NCBI GenBank assembly: GCA_964460905.1
Contig: CAYWRM010000020.1
Location: forward strand, 8,032 to 72,031
Reading direction: 5' to 3'
DNA length: 64,000 bases
Source of the DNA: GCA-002708315 sp964460905
GTDB lineage: Bacteria > Bacteroidota > Bacteroidia > Bacteroidales > F082
Each line of letters opens with the position of its first letter. Positions within the stretch are counted from its first letter, which is position 1. The position numbers and the translations under genes were made by a program. Shown here piece by piece: positions 8,513 through 16,777 of this stretch. Under the pieces are notes generated by a model that saw only the letters and a list, made by a program, of their open reading frames with translations, did no database searches and was not told where the DNA came from.

Positions 8513-10660
8513 ATGTCTATAACCCCTATATCTAGTTCATTCGATCTTGGAGATGGAAGAACAGTAACTATTGAAACAGGCAAACTTGCCAAACAAGCCG
8601 ATGGATCGGTAGTAGTAAAAATGGGCAAAACAATGCTTCTAGCTACTGTTGTAGCTGCAAATGATGCCAGAGAAGATGTTGACTTCTTGCCTTTGTCAGT
8701 TGACTATAAAGAAAAATATGCTGCTGCAGGAAAATTCCCAGGTGGTTTTTTCAAACGCGAAGCAAGACCTTCTGAATATGAAATTCTTATTTCACGTCTT
8801 ATTGATCGTGCATTAAGACCATTATTCCCTAGTGATTACCACGCTGAAGTGCAAATGCTAGTTTCATTAATTTCAGTAGAAGAGGATGTAGCTCCTGATG
8901 CACTTGCCGCATTAGCTGCCTCAGCTGCACTTTCAGTTTCTGATATTCCTTTCAACGGCCCTATTTCTGAAGTTCGCGTTGCTAGAATAAATGGCGAGTT
9001 TGTAGTTAACCCATCTCTTTCTGCTAGAGAAGAAGCTGATATTGAGCTTATCGTAGCTGCATCAATGGATAACATAATGATGGTTGAAGGCGAAATGGAA
9101 GAAGTAAGCGAAGTAGAAATGCTCGAAGCTATAAAAGTTGGTCACGAAGCTATAAAAATACAGTGCCAGGCACAAATTGAACTGGCTTCCAAGGTTGAAA
9201 AATCAAAAGTAAAACGTGAATACAATCACGAAACCAATGATGATGAACTAAGAGAAAAGGTAAAAGAGGCAACTTACCAAAAATGTTATGATATTGCACG
9301 TGAAGGAAATGCTGATAAACATGCACGATCAAATGCATTTAAAGCAGTTCGTGATGAGTTTATTGATACATTTAGTGAAGAAGATAAAGAAGTAGTAACC
9401 AAGCTTATTAAAAGATACTTCCATGATGTAGAGAAAGAAGCTGTTCGTGATTCTATGATAAATGAAAATATTCGTTTAGATGGTAGAAAAATGAATGAAA
9501 TCAGACCAATTTGGTCGGAAATTGATTACTTACCATCAGCACATGGCTCAGCAGTTTTCACTCGTGGTGAGACGCAGTCGTTAGTTTCAGTTACTCTTGG
9601 AAGTAAACTAAATGAACAAAAAATTGATGGTGCTGTAATATCAGGCAACAGAAACTTTATGCTACATTATAACTTTCCTCCTTTCTCAACTGGAGAAGTA
9701 AAAAGAATGATGGGTATAAGCAGAAGAGAAGTGGGTCATGGAAACCTTGCCGAAAGAGCATTGAAATTTGTTGTTCCTAATGGAGAAGAAAATCCTTATA
9801 CAATAAGAATTGTAAGTGATATTCTTGAATCAAACGGCTCATCTTCTATGGCATCGGTTTGTGGTGGTACTTTAGCTCTAATGGACGCAGGTATTAAAAT
9901 TAGCAAACCTGTTTCAGGTATTGCCATGGGGTTGATTTCTGATGACAAAACAGGTAAATATGTAGTATTATCAGATATTCTTGGTGATGAAGATCATCTG
10001 GGCGATATGGACTTTAAAGTGACTGGTACTCCTGATGGTATTACTGCTTGCCAAATGGATATTAAAGTTGACGGTTTATCATACAATATTCTGGAAGAAG
10101 CATTAGAGCAAGCTCGTCAGGGAAGATTACATATATTAGGTGAGATGGCGAAAACCATCAAAGAACCTAGAGCTGATTACAAAGATAATGCTCCTCGTAT
10201 TGAGAAAATGATCATCGACAAAGAATTTATTGGTGCTGTTATTGGACCAGGTGGAAAAGTAATTCAAGAAATTCAAAAAGAAACTGGTGCTACTATTGTT
10301 ATTGAAGAAGTAGATAACAAAGGTCTTATAGATGTTATGGCTGATAATAAAGAAGCTATTGAGGCTGCCAAAGACTGGATTGCGGGTATTACAGCTGTTC
10401 CAGAATTAAACAAAACATACCTTGGAACTGTTAAGAGCATCGTTGCTTTTGGTGCTTTTGTTGAAATTCTTCCGGGTAAAGACGGTTTATTACACATCTC
10501 TGAAATTGATCATAAACGTATTGAAAATGTTGAAGATGTACTAAAGCAAGGAGATAAGATAAAAGTTAAACTTATTGGCATTGATCCCAGATCCGGAAAA
10601 CTAAAACTTTCACGTAAAGTACTTATCGACAGACCAAATAAAAGTGATAATAATTCATAG
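8513..10660 (+). CDS. pnp: Polyribonucleotide nucleotidyltransferase (PNPase)
   Basis: 715 residues, full length for the family. Order of domains: first RNase PH domain (FDLGDGRTVTIETGKLAKQADGSVVV start, FFKREARPSEYEIL), helical linker, second RNase PH domain (IRLDGRKMNEIRPI, then the FMLHYNFPPFSTGE and SDILGDEDHLGDMDFKV active-site segments), KH domain (FIGAVIGPGGKVIQEIQKETGA with the GPGGK loop) and S1 domain (GTVKSIVAFGAFVEILPGKDGLLHISEI). The enzyme degrades RNA phosphorolytically from the 3' end. It lies directly after rpsO, as in many bacteria. Confidence 0.97.
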   Translation: MSITPISSSFDLGDGRTVTIETGKLAKQADGSVVVKMGKTMLLATVVAANDAREDVDFLPLSVDYKEKYAAAGKFPGGFFKREARPSEYEILISRLIDRALRPLFPSDYHAEVQMLVSLISVEEDVAPDALAALAASAALSVSDIPFNGPISEVRVARINGEFVVNPSLSAREEADIELIVAASMDNIMMVEGEMEEVSEVEMLEAIKVGHEAIKIQCQAQIELASKVEKSKVKREYNHETNDDELREKVKEATYQKCYDIAREGNADKHARSNAFKAVRDEFIDTFSEEDKEVVTKLIKRYFHDVEKEAVRDSMINENIRLDGRKMNEIRPIWSEIDYLPSAHGSAVFTRGETQSLVSVTLGSKLNEQKIDGAVISGNRNFMLHYNFPPFSTGEVKRMMGISRREVGHGNLAERALKFVVPNGEENPYTIRIVSDILESNGSSSMASVCGGTLALMDAGIKISKPVSGIAMGLISDDKTGKYVVLSDILGDEDHLGDMDFKVTGTPDGITACQMDIKVDGLSYNILEEALEQARQGRLHILGEMAKTIKEPRADYKDNAPRIEKMIIDKEFIGAVIGPGGKVIQEIQKETGATIVIEEVDNKGLIDVMADNKEAIEAAKDWIAGITAVPELNKTYLGTVKSIVAFGAFVEILPGKDGLLHISEIDHKRIENVEDVLKQGDKIKVKLIGIDPRSGKLKLSRKVLIDRPNKSDNNS

Positions 10661-10711
10661 TAACCTTTCAACAAGAAATACGTATAAGATTCAGTAAAAA
10701 GTCAGAATAAT

Positions 10712-11575
10712 ATGAGGCAACTTAAAATCACAAAACAGGTAACAAATCGCGAAACTGCCTCGCTTGATAAATATTTACAAGAAATTGGTAAAGTTGATTT
10801 GATTACTGCTGAACAAGAGGTTGAGCTTGCACGTCGAATTAAACAAGGAGATCGTATTGCCCTTGAGAAATTAACTAAAGCTAATCTTCGTTTTGTGGTA
10901 TCTGTATCTAAACAATATCAAAATCAAGGCCTTAGTCTCCCTGATTTAATTAACGAAGGAAACCTTGGATTAATTAAAGCCGCTCAGCGATTTGATGAAA
11001 CTCGTGGATTTAAATTTATTTCTTATGCTGTTTGGTGGATTAGGCAGTCAATTCTACAGGCTCTTGCTGAGCAATCAAGAATTGTAAGACTTCCGTTAAA
11101 CAAAATTGGATCTATAAATAAAATTAATAAAGCATCAGCACGACTTGAACAATCATTTGAAAGGGAGCCTAACTCAAAAGAGATAGCGGGCGAACTGGAA
11201 ATGACTGAGAATGAGGTAAAAGAATCACAAAGAAATGCTGGCAGACATGTGTCGATGGATGCACCGCTTATTCAGGATGAGGATAACACCATGTATGATG
11301 TAATCCGTAGTGATGAGGCTACTACTCCGGAAACAGGATTACTTTATGAATCACTTCGTAAAGAAATTGATCGTGCAGTTCAAACTTTAACGCAACGTGA
11401 AGGTGATGTTGTTAAACTTTATTTCGGACTTGGTGAAGGCCACCCTATGACACTTGAAGAAATTGGTGAAAAATTTGACCTTACCAGAGAACGAGTCAGG
11501 CAAATTAAAGAAAAAGCTATACGAAGACTCAAACATACTTCAAGAAGTAAGATACTTAAATCTTACCTCGGCTAA
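10712..11575 (+). CDS. rpoD: Primary RNA polymerase sigma factor (short Bacteroidota sigma-70)
   Basis: 287 residues. Regions 1.2 (SLDKYLQEIGKVDLITAEQEVELARRI), 2 (NLRFVVSVSKQYQNQGL, LINEGNLGLIKAAQRFD, FISYAVWWIRQSI), 3 and 4 (MTLEEIGEKFDLTRERVRQIKEKAIRRLK helix-turn-helix) are all present, while region 1.1 and the non-conserved insert of proteobacterial RpoD are absent. That short layout is characteristic of the Bacteroidota primary sigma factor, which reads TTG/TAnnTTTG promoters like those found repeatedly in this window. It starts 51 bp after pnp. Confidence 0.93.
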   Translation: MRQLKITKQVTNRETASLDKYLQEIGKVDLITAEQEVELARRIKQGDRIALEKLTKANLRFVVSVSKQYQNQGLSLPDLINEGNLGLIKAAQRFDETRGFKFISYAVWWIRQSILQALAEQSRIVRLPLNKIGSINKINKASARLEQSFEREPNSKEIAGELEMTENEVKESQRNAGRHVSMDAPLIQDEDNTMYDVIRSDEATTPETGLLYESLRKEIDRAVQTLTQREGDVVKLYFGLGEGHPMTLEEIGEKFDLTRERVRQIKEKAIRRLKHTSRSKILKSYLG

Positions 11576-11581
11576 AAATTT

Positions 11582-11613
11582 AAAGCGTTTGCCTCAGGCT
11601 GACGCTTTTTTTA
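11582..11613 (+). terminator. Rho-independent terminator after rpoD
   Basis: AAAGCGT (11582-11588) pairs with ACGCTTT (11602-11608), with an inner GCCT/AGGC stem, followed by a T run. Its 3' edge touches the -7 box of the rpe promoter. Confidence 0.8.
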
Positions 11614-11619
11614 TATTTG
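11612..11619 (+). promoter_or_regulatory. -7 box of the rpe promoter
   Basis: TATATTTG matches TAnnTTTG, 18 bp before the rpe start, directly abutting the rpoD terminator. No clear -33 TTG is visible at the usual distance because that stretch is the terminator stem. Confidence 0.5.
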
Positions 11620-11636
11620 CAATAAATATCTTCAAT

Positions 11637-12287
11637 ATGAAACATCTTGTTGCTCCATCAATGTTAAGTGCAAATTTCGGAAATTTACATGAAGATGTAG
11701 AGTTAGTAAATAACAGTAGTGCCGACTGGTTCCACCTCGATATAATGGATGGAGTATTTGTTCCTAATATTTCATTTGGATTACCTGTAATAAAAGCAAT
11801 AAAGCTAATTGCTAAAAAACCCCTAGATGTACATCTTATGATTGTGCAACCCGAAAGATACATTATTGATTTTAAAAAAGCTGGCGCTGATATACTCACA
11901 ATTCATTATGAAGCAAGTACACATTTACATAGAAGCATTAGTGAAATTAAAAGAGAAGAAATGAAAGCTGGTGTAGTACTTAACCCTCATACTCCTGTGA
12001 ATGTACTTGAGGATATAATTACTGATCTTGACGTAGTACTACTCATGTCAGTAAATCCAGGTTTTGGTGGACAAACATTTATCCAAAATACTTATTCAAA
12101 AATAAGTAAGCTTAAAGAACTAATTGCAAAAACCAACAGTAATGCCTTGATTGAAATTGATGGTGGAGTTACTCTTGATAATGCATCAAAACTAGTTAGT
12201 ACTGGGGCTGATATATTGGTTGCAGGAAGTACTGTTTTCGGGTCACCAGATCCTTCTTTGACTATCAAAAAACTTAAACAAGCATAA
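11637..12287 (+). CDS. rpe: Ribulose-phosphate 3-epimerase
   Basis: 216 residues from the ATG at 11637. In-frame upstream starts would run into rpoD and the terminator, so they were not used. Family motifs: APSMLSANFGNL, the metal-binding FHLDIMDGVFVPNISFG, DVHLMI, MSVNPGFGGQ and EIDGGV with the catalytic Asp, then GADILVAGSTVFG. The enzyme interconverts ribulose 5-phosphate and xylulose 5-phosphate in the pentose phosphate pathway. The next gene begins only 3 bp after it. Confidence 0.95.
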   Translation: MKHLVAPSMLSANFGNLHEDVELVNNSSADWFHLDIMDGVFVPNISFGLPVIKAIKLIAKKPLDVHLMIVQPERYIIDFKKAGADILTIHYEASTHLHRSISEIKREEMKAGVVLNPHTPVNVLEDIITDLDVVLLMSVNPGFGGQTFIQNTYSKISKLKELIAKTNSNALIEIDGGVTLDNASKLVSTGADILVAGSTVFGSPDPSLTIKKLKQA

Positions 12288-12290
12288 CCA

Positions 12291-12815
12291 ATGTATCCTT
12301 ATTTGCGTTTACTAAAACTTTTTGTTACAAAAAAAACAAGAAAGAAACTTGTTATTGGTGATGAAAGCATACTATCGATGAGAGTTTGCCTTGTTGATAT
12401 AGACCCATTTATGGAACTTAATAATGGCCGTCATCTTACAATGATGGACTTTGGCAGATTCGATTTAGCGATGAGAAGCGGCTTACTTTCTGTTGTAAAA
12501 AAGCAAAGCTGGGGATTAGTTGTAGCTGGTGCAAGTGTTCGTTATCGACATAGGCTTAAGCTTATGCAGAAATATTATCTTCACTCCCAAGTTGTTGGTT
12601 ATGATGATCTTTGGTTTTACTTCCACCAAAAAACAGTAAGGCATGGAAAAATCCACTCGGCTGCATTAATACGAACTGCTGTTACATCCAAAAAAGGTAT
12701 TGTAAAAACAAGTGAGGTCCTTAAAGTTATGGGGGGTTACAACAATATTAACCCAACAATACCTGATTGGGTATCAGCATGGGCTGCTGCCGATGAGTTA
12801 AGACCCTGGGAGTAA
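12291..12815 (+). CDS. Acyl-CoA thioesterase-like hotdog protein (THEM6-like)
   Basis: 174 residues. The DIDPFMELNNGRHLTMMDFGRFDLAMRSGL segment is the hotdog-fold 4HBT core of the THEM6-type thioesterase branch, with Asp/Asn in the catalytic position of the N-terminal helix, followed by VVAGASVRYRHRLKLMQKYYLHSQVVGYDDLWFYF strands. Likely hydrolyses an acyl-CoA or acyl-ACP; the substrate is unknown. It is transcribed with rpe (3-bp gap) but has no evident pathway link to it. Confidence 0.7.
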   Translation: MYPYLRLLKLFVTKKTRKKLVIGDESILSMRVCLVDIDPFMELNNGRHLTMMDFGRFDLAMRSGLLSVVKKQSWGLVVAGASVRYRHRLKLMQKYYLHSQVVGYDDLWFYFHQKTVRHGKIHSAALIRTAVTSKKGIVKTSEVLKVMGGYNNINPTIPDWVSAWAAADELRPWE

Positions 12816-12820
12816 TAACC

Positions 12821-14320
12821 TCAATACTGTATCGAGAAGTCATCAACATTTTTAAACCATTCGAGGTTATATGTATGACTACCATAAGAATAGTATCCCA
12901 GATAATAATCACCTTTCATTTTAAAAATGGTAACTAAACCATAACGACCGGACATGTAATTTGCGTATTCAACAATATAATCATATGTGTATTTCGATAT
13001 TGACCCATTATTATGAATATAAGTAGATACATCCAGGATAGTAGAAAACGAAACAGATTTTCGTGATGAATAAGATGAATAACTATAATTAGAAGGAAAA
13101 ACATAAACAGGATCAGGCATTAACAAATTACCCCCTGGGCCAACCATCATTTCACCACCCGATGCAATTTGATGGTTAGCTGATAAACCGGCTGTTTGAT
13201 AAATATCTACAACACTTCCCAACAATATTTGTAGTTCTGATTGTTTTCTAAAAACCGAAATAGCCGGGCTCATCTTCCGCATCATCTTAAGAAACCTACT
13301 GATACTCTTTATCTCCCTCACAACAGGATCACCAAATAAAAATCCTTCTTTCTCATTTTTCATTTTCATAGATGAATTTGAGAATTCAATATCTTTATTT
13401 GCATAATAGTAAAATGCATTGTTCGTGTCTGTTGTTCTTTCTACTTTTAATACTAACTCATCATTATTTATGCTTATCTGAAATATTGTGCTATCAAATA
13501 AAAATGAATTACTTTTTGCCGATGCCTGTCGATCAAATTCAGGAATATAGTATGGGTATTGTACTGCATAACATATATTTTCATTTAATTTAACAGATAA
13601 ATAATAAGTAGCATCTTCAAAATAATCAATAGTTATTATTATCTCATCATCAATTAAATATGTTTTATTTTTTGCAGATGCCAAATACAAACTTACAGGT
13701 ATCGATGTATCAATCTTTTGAATTTTACCATCAGAAGAATTAAACAAGTCAAATAAAGAATTTTCGCTATTTAGCTGATCAACCTTAGTTATATCTATTT
13801 CATATTCATGCACCGAAACGCTGCCATTTCCATAAAATTTACTCACAACTAACCTATTTGAATTTTCTTCAATCCCCAAAACAAATAATCCATCAGCTCT
13901 CTCCCATGAAGCAAGATATTTTTGATCTTCAGTAAGCATTTCAACTTCTATTTCATTTGTATATCCTGTTTCCAGATTAATTCTAAGTTGCGAAACAGCT
14001 TTTAAAGTTTTGTTAGAAAAGATGATAACTAAACTACTGTCTATTATATAACTACCTAAATATAATTTAGAGTTTATTGCCGGTTTCTTTAATGATATTT
14101 CTTTGTTCAACTTGTATTTATTATCTAAATAGAAAACTTTGATATCATTACCCGAAATAGTAAGTAAAGGCAAACCAATATCAGAACCCGATGTTATCGG
14201 GTAAACATCAGTTTTTTTATTGAAAGGAAAATACTCACTAAAAACCAAAAATTGTGAAAAAACCTGAGTTCCACATATTAATAGCACTAACAACAATATT
14301 TGTCTCTTCATTTTATTCAA
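12821..14320 (-). CDS. Secreted protein of unknown function
   Basis: 499 residues. A signal peptide ends near QVFSQ. The rest is a run of short hydrophobic strands separated by polar turns (SGNDIKVFYLDNKYK, GLFVLGIEENSNRLVVSKF), suggesting a beta-propeller-like fold, then a Ser/Tyr-rich region (SNYSYSSYSSRKS) and a Tyr-rich C-terminus. There is no T9SS sorting domain and no recognised family. The secreted protein at 62247-63806 has a similar strand-rich look, but I see no convincing alignment. It converges with the thioesterase gene (5-bp gap). Confidence 0.7.
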   Translation of the reverse strand: MNKMKRQILLLVLLICGTQVFSQFLVFSEYFPFNKKTDVYPITSGSDIGLPLLTISGNDIKVFYLDNKYKLNKEISLKKPAINSKLYLGSYIIDSSLVIIFSNKTLKAVSQLRINLETGYTNEIEVEMLTEDQKYLASWERADGLFVLGIEENSNRLVVSKFYGNGSVSVHEYEIDITKVDQLNSENSLFDLFNSSDGKIQKIDTSIPVSLYLASAKNKTYLIDDEIIITIDYFEDATYYLSVKLNENICYAVQYPYYIPEFDRQASAKSNSFLFDSTIFQISINNDELVLKVERTTDTNNAFYYYANKDIEFSNSSMKMKNEKEGFLFGDPVVREIKSISRFLKMMRKMSPAISVFRKQSELQILLGSVVDIYQTAGLSANHQIASGGEMMVGPGGNLLMPDPVYVFPSNYSYSSYSSRKSVSFSTILDVSTYIHNNGSISKYTYDYIVEYANYMSGRYGLVTIFKMKGDYYLGYYSYGSHTYNLEWFKNVDDFSIQY

Positions 14321-14330
14321 ATAGAAGCGA

Positions 14331-14338
14331 CAAAAATA
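14331..14338 (-). promoter_or_regulatory. -7 box for the leftward secreted-protein gene
   Basis: CAAAAATA on the + strand reads TATTTTTG on the - strand (TAnnTTTG), 10 bp before the start codon of the gene at 12821-14320. Confidence 0.45.
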
Positions 14339-14373
14339 CCCACTATTAGTTAATATTTAAGTAAATAATCTGA

Positions 14374-14432
14374 TAACTTTGCAGTTAATATTCAATTATT
14401 AATCGACATTAATAAATGATTTCCTAACTTTG
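14374..14432 (+). promoter_or_regulatory. Two -7 boxes in front of pepD
   Basis: TAACTTTG occurs at 14374-14381 and again at 14425-14432, both matching TAnnTTTG. The second, 19 bp before the start codon, fits pepD best; the first may be a second start site. Confidence 0.5.
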
Positions 14433-14451
14433 CCTCAAACTAAAAATTATT

Positions 14452-15915
14452 ATGATGAATACAGAAATATTAAAGCTTCAACCTGCTATAATTTGGCAAT
14501 ATTTTAAAGAAATACTTGAAATCCCAAGACCTTCAAAGAAAGAAGAAAAGATTATAAAATACTTACTAGATTTTGGGGGAAAACAAAACCTTGAAACTAT
14601 TCAGGATGAAATTGGCAATGTACTTATCAGAAAGCCGGCGACCAAGGGCATGGAAAACAGAAAGTCGGTAGTTATGCAAAGCCATATCGACATGGTATGT
14701 GAAAAAAATAGCGATAAGGTTCATGACTTTGACAACGATCCCATTGAATCAATAATTGATGGTGATTGGGTAACTGCCAACGATACAACATTAGGTGCTG
14801 ATGACGGTATTGGTGTTGCTGCTCAACTAGCTATACTTGCTTCCAGTGATATTGAACATGGCCCTATTGAATGTTTATTTACCATTGATGAAGAAACCGG
14901 ACTTACAGGAGCATTTGGATTAAAACCAGGACTTCTAAAAAGCACAATACTACTCAACCTTGACTCAGAAGATGAAGGTCAATTATTTATAGGGTGTGCC
15001 GGCGGACAAGATACGCAAGCCTGGTTACCTTTTGATTATGAAGAAGTTTCTACTGATCATATGGCTTTTAAAATAATGGTTTCAGGGCTCAAAGGTGGGC
15101 ATTCGGGTGATGAAATTGACAAAGGACATGCTAATGCTAATAAAATTTTAAATCGATTTTTATGGTGTAAAAAAGATGAGTTTAGTATTAAACTACATAC
15201 TTTCGACGGTGGGAACTTACGTAATGCTATTGCTCGTGAAGCATTCGCTATAGTTGTTGTTCCAAAAAATAGTGAACAGGATATTGTTGCTGCAGTTGCC
15301 GAGTTTAAATCGATGAGCCGAGCTGAATTTAGCATTACCGAACCCCATATGGAAATTACTATTAATGAAGTACCTCTACCGGAGGTTGTAATTGATAATG
15401 AATCATTTGATGAGATGGTGAATGCTATATATGCTTGTCCCCACGGAGTAATTGCAATGTCACAGAGTATTGATGACTTTGTTGAAACCTCAACAAACCT
15501 TGCATCTGTAAAATTCTTGGAAGATGAAATACTTGTTACAACCAGCCAAAGAAGCTCCGTTGAATCAGAAAAACAGGATATAACAAATATGGTTACTAGC
15601 GTATTTAAACTTGCCGGTGCAAGAACTAAAACATCAGATGGTTACCCGGGTTGGAAGCCAAATCCTGATTCAGATATTGTTAGAATAACTGTTGATTCAT
15701 ACAATAAACTTTTTAAAACTGAACCAGAAGTATTAGCAATTCATGCAGGTCTTGAATGCGGATTAATTGGTGACAAATACCCGAATATGGATATGATTTC
15801 CTTTGGACCAACTATAAAAAGAGCTCACTCCCCAGAGGAAAAAATAGAAATTGAGACTGTAATTAAATTTTGGGATCTTACACTAGATGTATTGAAAAAT
15901 ATTCCTAAAAATTGA
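14452..15915 (+). CDS. pepD: Cytosol non-specific dipeptidase (aminoacyl-histidine dipeptidase)
   Basis: 487 residues, normal for PepD. It is an M20 metallopeptidase: the metal ligand His and Asp in MQSHIDMVCEKN, TLGADDGIGVA, the Glu pair in TIDEETGLTGAFGL, LNLDSEDEGQLFIGCAGG, and near the end IHAGLECGLIG and SFGPTIKRAHSPEEKIEI. The lid/dimer domain (about residues 200-390) includes GGHSGDEIDKGHANANKIL. It cleaves Xaa-His and other dipeptides in the cytoplasm using zinc. Confidence 0.95.
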   Translation: MMNTEILKLQPAIIWQYFKEILEIPRPSKKEEKIIKYLLDFGGKQNLETIQDEIGNVLIRKPATKGMENRKSVVMQSHIDMVCEKNSDKVHDFDNDPIESIIDGDWVTANDTTLGADDGIGVAAQLAILASSDIEHGPIECLFTIDEETGLTGAFGLKPGLLKSTILLNLDSEDEGQLFIGCAGGQDTQAWLPFDYEEVSTDHMAFKIMVSGLKGGHSGDEIDKGHANANKILNRFLWCKKDEFSIKLHTFDGGNLRNAIAREAFAIVVVPKNSEQDIVAAVAEFKSMSRAEFSITEPHMEITINEVPLPEVVIDNESFDEMVNAIYACPHGVIAMSQSIDDFVETSTNLASVKFLEDEILVTTSQRSSVESEKQDITNMVTSVFKLAGARTKTSDGYPGWKPNPDSDIVRITVDSYNKLFKTEPEVLAIHAGLECGLIGDKYPNMDMISFGPTIKRAHSPEEKIEIETVIKFWDLTLDVLKNIPKN

Positions 15916-16064
15916 GATTGATATAAATTATAGATCCTTTTTGGTAACTATACATTTAAGTTGTGCCTAATTTAAATAAAGATTTTTAAGAATAGAATTT
16001 CACATCAGGATTAATGAGCATACATGTAGAATAGAAAAATTAATAACATTTAATAGATAATATC

Positions 16065-16169
16065 ATGGGAAAAGGTAAAGACGCAAAGAAAAACGTTAAA
16101 AAAGAAGCTGCTAAAACTCCAAAAGAAAAAAAAGCAGAAAAGAGACTAAAGAAATCTAAGAAAGATTAA
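16065..16169 (+). CDS. Very small Lys-rich protein
   Basis: 34 codons: starts MGKGKDAKKNVKKEAAKTPK and ends in RLKKSKKD. More than a third of residues are Lys and there are no aromatic residues. The clean start and stop, placement in an otherwise empty interval and lack of competing frames argue for a real small protein. Similar short MGKGKDAKK-type proteins occur in other Bacteroidota as far as I recall, but I cannot check. Possibly nucleic-acid or ribosome associated because of its charge; that is a guess. Confidence 0.5.
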   Translation: MGKGKDAKKNVKKEAAKTPKEKKAEKRLKKSKKD

Positions 16170-16207
16170 TTAATTTCTGAAAATACTAAGTACAACAATA
16201 CCTAAAC

Positions 16208-16243
16208 GGCATTACAACAACCGCTTAGCCAAACTGTTATGCC
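16208..16243. repeat. Short dyad in front of the lipoprotein gene
   Basis: GGCATTACAAC (16208-16218) and GTTATGCC (16236-16243) form an imperfect inverted pair around an AACCGCTTAGCC spacer. It vaguely resembles cassette-type recombination sites but lacks a convincing full pattern and there is no integron integrase in view. Confidence 0.25.
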
Positions 16244-16318
16244 CAAGCTTGAAAACGCAACGATAATGAATAAAATATCATCATACTTTATGTAAATCAA
16301 ACATATTAAAACCGAAAT

Positions 16319-16711
16319 ATGAAAAATATTATTTTGATTGGATTATTATTGATTATAACAACAAGTTGTAAAAAAGATAGTATTGAAATCCAGCCAATAA
16401 ATGGCATCTGGATAGAAACAATTCATAAGTCAGACACTTTAGTATTTGAAAATGAATATCCGGGTTTTACTCTAAACAGAGGAACAAAATTAAGAAATGG
16501 TTATTTATTACCCAAATATTCTTCAGGTCCATACTCGTATGAAATAGCACAAGATAGTATTTATTTAAAGTGGGCATTATCAAGTTATTCTGGTAGTATT
16601 AGTTACTATTTTGACTTGGACGAAAAAAATGACCAGATTAAAATTGGAAATTTCTTTGTTGATAGTTTATACAGTAATAATGTGACATTAACCTTTTCAA
16701 GAATAAATTGA
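16319..16711 (+). CDS. Small lipoprotein of unknown function
   Basis: 130 residues. A signal peptide of about 16 residues ends in a lipobox (ITTSC, Cys17), followed by KKDS. The mature part has a lipocalin-like 'NGIWIET...' start and alternating strands, about 110 residues, as in many small Bacteroidota lipoproteins. It lies alone between the small Lys-rich gene and the TonB receptor. Confidence 0.65.
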   Translation: MKNIILIGLLLIITTSCKKDSIEIQPINGIWIETIHKSDTLVFENEYPGFTLNRGTKLRNGYLLPKYSSGPYSYEIAQDSIYLKWALSSYSGSISYYFDLDEKNDQIKIGNFFVDSLYSNNVTLTFSRIN

Positions 16712-16777
16712 TTAAGTTAAAAACATTAAAATAATTTATACTAATAATTTCTTTGATTGGATTGTTCAGTTGAAATA

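Noticed and set aside
11454..11636. Long N-terminal extension of rpe
   Set aside because: It would overlap rpoD, its terminator and the TATATTTG box; the family starts at the ATG at 11637.
16208..16243. Integron attC site
   Set aside because: Only a weak dyad, no integrase of the IntI type and no neighbouring cassettes in the window.
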